From Trileptium ribeirensis (taxonomy: Eukaryota; Nematoda; Enoplea; Enoplida; Thoracostomopsidae): a stretch of DNA of 64,000 bases. Position numbers and translations under genes: made by a program. Location of the stretch: assembly GCA_030248225.1 (NCBI GenBank), contig JASANE010021313.1, positions 1-64,000 of the forward strand, written 5' to 3'. Below the pieces are notes generated by a model, which saw nothing but the letters and a program-made list of their open reading frames with translations, was not told where the DNA came from and did not search any database. This document shows, piece after piece, positions 56,860-64,000 of the stretch; the first letter of the stretch is position 1; each line of letters begins with the position of its first letter.

Positions 56860-57065
56860 AATAGTCTTGATGTCCTGCGTGTAGTACATACGCAAAGAAA
56901 TGACAATAGACTACTCTGGAAATCAAGATCATTAACCCTAGGCACATTAAAGACCTCTGAAAAATCCTGATCCGGCTGGGCTCTAGATTCGGCATACCGA
57001 AAAATGTATATTTAGACTATGCTTGATGCTCAATACGCAACATATAACCACACAAAAGTCCCACT
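56860..57065 (+). repeat. Satellite monomers, direct copy
   Basis: CATTAACCCTAGGCAC, GGGCTCTAGATTCGGCATACCG and ATGCTCAATACGCAACATATAACC follow the monomer word order of 5.0-5.6 kb. Confidence 0.5.
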
Positions 57066-57779
57066 ATACAATTATTTACCGAAAAAACCTCAGGAACAAC
57101 GCTATTGTTATTTTAGAAATATATCACAGAGGGAGAACTGTTTAGTTCTTCGAATCACCAAATGGACAAAAACATGTGAAATTCATATATCTCAATTTTT
57201 AACAAAAATTATAATTTGCAGACTGATTTTACTTAGTAAGACCACTAAGACTTGCCTTATGTCAGGCATACTACGCAGATATAATTGCTTTTATTGTATT
57301 TAGCAGTCCCAAAACCTATAGACACGTTCATTTACGAACATACATGTATATTGGAAAAATGGCTAAGTTTGACCATTTTTAGCGCCAAAATTTACTAGTT
57401 TTTGCTCCGGCGCCGTTCAAAATGGTTAATAACACAGCCAATATGGTACTAAAACAATGAAAGTATCATGTTTAACGGGTTACATAACCTTATAATCTTA
57501 TAGTTCACCCACAACAAGTAGAAAACTTGCTTTGTATAAATTTTGAAATTTTCACTTTTTGGGGTATTTTTCAATCTTTGTCTCATAGCTCGAAAACGGA
57601 ATTTTTGATAAAAATACATAACAGTAAAGGTTTAGCTCTTGATAAGTGGATTCTGTGTTACTTTTTTCCTCCGAAGCCTCTATCTCGATATATACGTAGC
57701 GAAAGATACATACCCGGACTGTCAAATAAAAAAATAACCATAATCCATTTTATCCCATTATGACTGGGAAGATTTGGTC
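57066..57779. other. Intergenic, no gene supported
   Basis: Two open frames of about 80-95 codons exist but are AT-driven and match nothing. Confidence 0.3.
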
Positions 57780-58410
57780 GGTTTAGCGCCTAATGAAAGG
57801 GCAGGAATAGGTTGAATTTGTGAAGGTCCATACATCCAGTGATGAGTTATGATCTCACAAACGGACAAAAAAGAGTTTTTTTACGATTTTTGCTGCTAAC
57901 ACAGCTATTTGAGTAAACTCCGCTCGCTCCGTTTCATAAATATTTCGTAAGCCACTTATGGCTAAGATCAAAAAGCTGTCAATTCTTGTCGGTTTTGTGG
58001 TAATTTATGTAGGAAGTCATGAGAGCTGTGAAAATACAAAGTAGGTGCACAGCTACATTTCATTACTCGTGGAATAGAAATTGTGAAAATTCATCAATCT
58101 GATGAAGAATTATGCGACGAACAGACAGAGAAAAAAGATTTGAGTAAACTCGGCGCGCTCGGTCCGTCTCAAAACAAGCAATGACATGCCGAAATTTAAA
58201 AAATCGATCGGAGCTGTTCGTGTTCAACTGAACGGTAAATTTACTATCGAACAAAAAATTGTCGAAACCCATTTAGCCAAAGATGAGTTATGAGTGACAA
58301 CGACAGACAGAAAATTGTCTCGACTTTTCCCTTTCACGCTGCCAGTGGAAACTTCTCTGTCCATTCGTTCGCCCCATTTCAACCAGATTTCACATTCCAT
58401 TTGCCTTTTG
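57780..58410 (+). repeat. Cluster of partial tail blocks of the satellite-bearing repeat
   Basis: GATGAGTTATGA..TCACAAACGGACA then CTCCGCTCGCTCCG at 57,840-57,935, ACGAACAGACAGAG then CTCGGCGCGCTCGG at 58,110-58,160, and GATGAGTTATGAGTGACAACG at 58,280. All recall the tail at 55.4-55.6 kb. Confidence 0.45.
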
Positions 58411-60775
58411 TTATACAAAACAAGCTGCAGCGTTCTATCGCTTACAAAATTGTACTGTATACGCACATTTAAAGCATTTATATAATAGAAGGAAGATACC
58501 AATAACTGGAAATGAAACAATTATTATTCGCTACCGACTGTATCTAAAAATATGTATGCGACATGTAAAAGAGGCGTTGTTATTGCAGGACAATACCAAA
58601 GATCGACCCGGAAAGCTGGTGTTTTTAACAGTTCACGATGTAGGATATAATCGTAAGTTTTAACCTAACTGGTGTTATATGTTCGTATTACTGGCTCCAT
58701 AATAGTGTATTGGATAGGTAGAGTCTTGTGTAACAATTGTTTTCTTTGTATAGGGTTGTTTGGTTTCCTACGCCGTTACTCAGAAATAAAATATTTGAAA
58801 CGCATCAAGCGGAGTTTCTTCAAACCGTGTTTAAATGAGAAAATACTTTTCTCAGTCTTTTTATCGCATAAGCCTTCACCATATTGGTGAATTTTCGCAA
58901 TTTTTTTGTTCGACGCGTAATGAAAAGTATTTGTGTAAGTGTAGCTAATAATTTCCTACCTACAATTTCTCAAAACGGACGCGAATTGGCACTTTGTGAT
59001 TTTGGCCATTTTGGGGTCGCTTAATATTTTTCGCTAAACTCCTGCCAGATGCATCGAACCACCATACAACAGTCACTAATTGAAAACTACATATTTGCCT
59101 TCTTGCATTTCTGCCAGAGCATCCCTTTGTTAGATGAGCCAACATTTAAAAATACCCCTCATATTTTTTGAAAAGTATGTTTTACCTGATGGGGGCGACC
59201 GGTAGCATTATAGGGTTATTTAACGTAACACGCCGTTTTCACTGTTTTCATTCCATAATGAGTTTGTTATTAACCCTACGAGTGGGTGCCGTAGCAAAAT
59301 TTGGTTTATTTGGCTCCAAAAGTAATTAAGCTTTACCACAGTTTTAATATAGATTCGTGTAGGTCATTAGAATTTGTCTATAGATTTTCGGAGTTGCTGA
59401 ATGCTATATATAAGGCATTTTTACGTGGTGTGCGCCAAACAAGGTATGATTTGGTGCCATGCAGTGTAAAAAGACTTCGGATTATAGTTTTTCTTTAAAT
59501 TTGTGATTTATAAATTTCAAGAGTTTTCGTCTTCTGGTAATAGTTATTCCGTTTTGATATGTGACTAAAAAGACCGTAGCGTTGCCACTGAAGTATCACC
59601 GGTGTCCAGTACCTATCGTGGGACTTTAAAGAGGCTCAGGGATCTCAATTTGTAATGACAAAATTGCCAGTAAAGCGCACAGTAGTCATCCGCTTCGTTT
59701 TCACTCGCTTTGTGAGTTACTGGTTATAGTCGTTTCAGAAACGCTAAGTGGAATGCTAGCACATATATATTTTCTTCTTGACATAGTGACGTGTAAATTG
59801 TATATGATCATTGTTTGGAACTGTCTTTTAAGGTGCCGCGGAATTCGTTTTTACCCAATTTCGTTTTAATTAAGTTCTCTACAGCTCAGCTAACGTTTTA
59901 GTACTAAGATAATAGCATTGTAATTAAAACTTGCAGATATCGCTGTTTTTCGTTTTCTAATATTTTTCAATGTATGGTTCATGCTAGCTGGTTGTTAATC
60001 CGAGTCCTATGTTTAAGTTTGCTATATTTTTAGCGTGACTATTCGAGTACTTTCGGCAACGTGAGAAGATGAATATGTTTCTTCCAAATTTTTTCGGGTG
60101 AATTATTTATAGGTTGTCCACTTTAAAAAGTGCACGTGGGGATAGGCTTGGTACACATTATTACGGACAAAACAAACAACAGAATCTAAATGTTTCTAGA
60201 CAAAAATTTAACCCAGAAATATTAAATTACTTGTATATATCGAAAGTATCCATATATGCACATTTTTTCTGGTTTCTCCATTCGCTAAAAATTTTGCCAA
60301 AGGGGCCACCTGGTTCCGAACCGTAGGGTTCCGTATTTTGGCACGGGGCGTGAAGTATGGCCACTTGGCGTGAACTGGGGGGCGAACTGGGGTTATGCCA
60401 AACTTTAGGATGTTTCATAATTTAATATTTTTCATCGAAAAATGTTAAAATTGTAAATAAACCTAAAAAGTGCAAAAACGTTTTTGAGGCTAAAACCAAC
60501 ATATGAACCGATGTTTCGCTGAAAATAAAATTTTTGATATAAGATAGGGATTTTTGTAAAATTAATTTTTTTGTATCAACAGTTTGTGTTTTTACCAGGG
60601 GGAATCTAAAATTTTGCCAGACGGCTTCAACGGGGGGTTATTGTTTTTTAACCGGGGACGCGACCGAAAAATGGCAGGGCTCCCGCACTTTGGAAAAGCC
60701 AATTTTTAGGTGTTCGATTTATTAGTCTTCAGCTTGTCGCATCATGAAGTAAGCTATGGGCGCACAGGGTGTTCC
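58411..60775. other. Intergenic, AT-rich, weak repeat remnants
   Basis: A CCGCTTCGTTTTCACTCGCTTTG tail-like word at 59,690. A GGCGTGAA.T.GG word appears twice at 60,348-60,385. No gene supported. Confidence 0.35.
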
Positions 60776-60776
60776 A

Positions 60777-61988
60777 AGGGTGTCCCATAAGTAACGACCC
60801 AACTTCAAACTGTTGCTGAGATTGGCATAATATACTTAAAATCCTCATACTTTCAGGAATTATTTAACCGAGCATATTATAAATATCTATTTATAACAAA
60901 ATGTCTGCTACTCGGCTTAATTTGGCTGATCGAATAATAACTGCAGTAAGACTGTATTCAGTTAACCAAAATAGCCGTGCAGTTGTGTTAGAATGGACCC
61001 GGCATTCGTCTTCACAGCCACCATGTCATAAAACTATTGTATTAATTAATATAAGGTTTGATCTAAAAGTTTCCGTAGCTCCCTGCCGAGAACAGGGAGA
61101 TCACCGACGGCATCTGGTGATGCTGCGTAAGCTGATATTTCCTATTATTTTGGCAATAGTCCGACAAAGTCAATTCGCCGTCGTCCTGTTGCAACCGGCA
61201 TCATCAATCGATTGTTTTCTTAATTATTAAAAATCTGGGTGTAAAACCATTTAGACCAACGTTACTTCATCCTCTGAACGAGGATGAATATGGTCGCAGG
61301 GTTGAATTTTATGAAAAATGTCGACAGCGTCACGACGATAATCTAGACTTAGCTGACGAAGTCATTTGGACCGACGAAATCAATTTTAAACTGAACGGCA
61401 ATATTAACCGGTATAATTGTGTTCATTGGGATGCAAAAACCCTCATAGCATTATTGAAGTTAGTACAAATGCTCCTGGCCTGACGATATGGGTTGGCATG
61501 TGGTCTGGTTGATTTGTGGGCGTTCTTGTTCGATGGCACTATGAATGCAGACAACAATATAATGATACTGCGAAATGATTTTTTTCCTAATATTCAACAG
61601 TTGCCAAATATTAACAGGCTTCATTTTATGCAGGATGGCGGACCTCGAATAGCCTGCTCGTTCTCCTGATCTAAACCCTCCTGACTTCTTTATGTGAGGA
61701 GTGTTGAAGGAGAAGGTATACAAACGCAAACGGCAGACCCTGTTGTGCCTGAAAGAAGCTATATCGGACGAGATCTCCCTTCTGGACCCTGACATGGTTC
61801 GAAAAGTGTGCGTTTTCGACTGCAAGAATGCATTGATCTTGGAGGCGCACAGGTACGCACGGGTAAGTGTTATTCATCAAAAACCTAAGTTATAAATGAG
61901 AGTACGTGTATGCCAAACGTCTTTTAAATATATTTTTGTTGTTCGGCGTGCTGGGCGACTTTAATGCTGCGGCGTTAAGGGACACCCT
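60777..61988 (+). mobile_element. Degenerate Tc1/mariner-like DNA transposon
   Basis: The ends AGGGTGTCCC (60,777-60,786) and GGGACACCCT (61,979-61,988) are exact inverted repeats, with TA next to the right end. Between them is one broken transposase on the plus strand. The length of about 1.2 kb fits a short mariner-type element. Confidence 0.75.
60901..61895 (+). pseudogene. Tc1/mariner-like DDE transposase, broken
   Basis: The start ATG gives LNLADRIITAVRLYSVNQNS, a helix-turn-helix like the DUF4817 N terminus, followed by PPCHKTI. After a frameshift near 61,070 the text continues in other frames: LLHPLNEDEYGRRVEFYE, WTDEINFKLNGN (first catalytic Asp), MQDGGPRIA (second Asp), PDLNPPDFF (third acidic position) and KEKVYKRKRQTL. 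At least three frame changes and several stops make it inactive. In a working copy this enzyme cuts the element out and reinserts it at TA. Confidence 0.8.
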
Positions 61989-62539
61989 ATATGAAAAATA
62001 CCGTAGATCTTATATAGGATAATTTGACTTGCTCGGTAAATTGGCGGATTCGGTTTTTCGCTTCAGAGATTCTGTAGAAATAAGTGGGTTGCCACACCAT
62101 CAGAGGGCACTTCTATACTGGCGTCTCCACAGCACCAAAAATTTACCTGGGGATTTGAGGTAGGCGCCTCCCAGCTACAATCTGACTTGAAGTACGTGAG
62201 GATAATTTTCCTCCAGTTTATCAGGCTAACTGGGGTTTAAAATTTTTTCCTGTTTTTGAGCATTTACAACATTTTTATCGTTGTGTTTGTTGTATATTTA
62301 TTGCTTAATCACTGAGAATGCATATTTCTGCAGGCTGCACTTCATTCTGCTTAAGATTTTATCATAAGCAGCCGAAATATAAGCAGTACTTTTGGATTAT
62401 GTTAGAACGATAATTTTGGGTGTGACTTGAAAATACCCGGGGGAGCCGCCGAAATCCTGGATGCCCCTTTCTCCTTCTATGGAGACGCCAGCTATAAGTC
62501 GCTTGCGGTCACGAAAAAATTAAGTTGGTCTCTTAAGCC
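61989..62539. other. Intergenic, nothing recognised
   Basis: No gene supported. A CTATATGGAGACGCCAGC-like word near 62,480 resembles text at 62,120 in inverted sense, too weak to call. Confidence 0.3.
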
Positions 62540-62780
62540 TAATAGCGTTTGCTATCGGACGTAGCTCTACTTGTTCTTTGCGTTTGTTATCGCACGTAGG
62601 TTTACTTGTCTGTGCTGTTTCGAACGTGTCTGGACTGTTATCCGAACGAAATCACTCGCGTCTGTCTCGGACACACACGTCTGATATCGGACGTACTAGC
62701 TACCACGTTTGCACCATCCGCAAACAGCAACGCGTCTGCTATCGCACGAGTTAGCGTAGCTGCCATCGTGCGCTACGTTA
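62540..62780 (+). repeat. Irregular short repeat with ATCGGACGTA / ATCGCACGTA words
   Basis: GCTATCGGACGTAGC, TTATCGCACGTAG, GATATCGGACGTACTAGC, CTATCGCACGAGTTAGC and CATCGTGCGCTACG follow one another at 20-60 base intervals. Confidence 0.5.
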
Positions 62781-64000
62781 CAATATTATCCATAAATTTG
62801 ATACCGCATTGTAGATGAAACGTTTACTCGATTTTTGAACGATCCGACAATGAAATATGTTCGAAAGCGAGCAATCTTCTTGAATGTTTGTTTGCCTGGA
62901 CAAGAATATCACGCCGATGAGCTGGACGATGGGTTAGATGCTTATATCTGACTGTTAGATATTTATTTACATTTGGATTTTAATAGCGCTGATACTTATA
63001 GTTTCATTATATTTACATTTGGATTTTAACAGAGTTGTGTACATTTTGCTTTCACAACACTTCACTTTTTGATACTTTGTGATTTGTTTGTCGTGTACGT
63101 CACCGACTCGCGCAAGCTTGGCTCGGACCATTGTATTACCAAATGCTTTTGGTTGATGTAAGTCGTAGTAGCATGCTTGCAGTAATAAGAGAAATCTGTT
63201 CTATCCCACACCAGTAGAATAGGATATGATAAAGTAAGGGAAACTCTTCTTAAACTTAAATAAATAGAATGTAGGTATACCTGATCTCGACCGACATATG
63301 TTCCGTACGTTACAGCACTGTGCCGTAGCCGTGTTTATTTTAATCGTCGTCTTTGTCTGTTATGTTCCCAGGTATTTTGAAAAGCAACCTGATTAAAGGA
63401 TGCGTCTCTAGGTTTTTCACAGTATCGGGGGTATTAAGTAGGCTTACAGTTCCAATCTGGAAATATCTGAATATTTTTACCGGATTAGTTGCGAATAATA
63501 TGGTACTCTCTGATCAACTGGTATCCTACAGCTGTATTCAATGTTGGAAACGATTTTATTTAATGGATGTATTTTAGAGAACTTAATGAAAGCGCCAGAA
63601 AAACGTCCTTAACTTCATTTGCATGTTGTATGAAGAAATGCGCTGTCTTTATGGTCGTTTGTTTGTGACTGCTCTCGCAAACATGTGTCAACTAGCTACT
63701 ACAAGGCACTTCCACAATGAGATTTTGAAATTAAATGTTGAAAACATTTAATTGACTCCGACTAAATTGGACATAGTGGGTATTGCAATAAAAATATCGT
63801 CTCACCCAAATTTCGTAAGAGATCAGAATGATTAAAATACAAAACTAGGTTAATTTATTGATTTGGTATGAACAGGGTCGCCTAAAAATGAGCAATTGCA
63901 GTTCACGAAATGCAAAGCCGAAATGGGATTAGCCAAATAGTTGTCATCACGAAAATAGGTTGGGCGGACGTGTCGTAGCGATTGTGTTTTTCAGACATTT
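62781..64000. other. Intergenic to the right edge, nothing recognised
   Basis: ATTTACATTTGGATTTTAA occurs twice (62,966 and 63,010). No gene supported. Confidence 0.35.

Noticed and set aside
1..64000. CRISPR arrays, bacterial operons, rRNA genes, telomere repeats
   Set aside because: I looked for regularly spaced repeats with unique spacers, ribosome-binding-site-led gene strings, rRNA cores and TTAGGC/TTAGGG runs, and found none.

Overview
This window is animal nuclear DNA, probably from an invertebrate with a large, repeat-rich genome. The signs are spliceosomal introns, a conserved animal kinase split over small exons, degenerate CR1/Jockey-like and Tc1/mariner-like elements, tRNA-derived SINE heads, and no prokaryotic gene layout. 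The kinase's wording around the glycine-rich loop is close to what I recall of nematode PKC-3. A nematode or another ecdysozoan is therefore my best guess, but nothing in the window fixes the taxon.

Left part (1-14,885, minus strand): the 5' half of an atypical protein kinase C gene. Eight coding exons can be placed with matching splice phases (984 nt, 328 codons). They encode the PB1 domain, the pseudosubstrate, the C1 zinc finger, a Ser/Gly/Ala-rich linker and the start of the kinase domain. The rest of the kinase lies beyond the left edge. Two introns appear to start with GC instead of GT, and the spacer normally found between PB1 and the pseudosubstrate is missing. The introns hold a foldback repeat, a retroelement zinc-finger remnant, a satellite-bearing repeat, and other dispersed and tandem repeats.

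Middle (15-40 kb): mostly dead transposons and repeats. There is a near full-length but broken CR1-like non-LTR retrotransposon (20.2-23.8 kb), a second one truncated at its 5' end (26.6-27.2 kb), an RT scrap (19.4 kb), two tRNA-like SINE heads, a tandem pair of units of about 1.7-1.95 kb (27.3-31.0 kb), and a long (TA)n tract. A possible two-exon minus-strand microgene lies at 35.7-35.9 kb. A plus-strand exon at 40.0 kb resembles the N-terminal UBX-like region of NPL4.

40.7-50.5 kb: a block visibly richer in G+C. It is bounded by diverged inverted repeats of about 300 bp and is best read as one transposon-like unit of about 9.8 kb. Inside are a long and a deleted copy of one segment, a 45-bp minisatellite, a 172-bp tandem repeat and several strong hairpins, but no recognisable transposase.

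Right part (50.5-64 kb): tandem repeats and an extraordinary stretch at 52.9-53.6 kb whose plus strand has almost no cytosine outside CpG, with a G-poor stretch to its left. A candidate two-exon minus-strand gene end follows (55.7-56.1 kb), then more satellite-bearing repeats, and a broken Tc1/mariner-like transposon with short terminal inverted repeats (60.8-62.0 kb).
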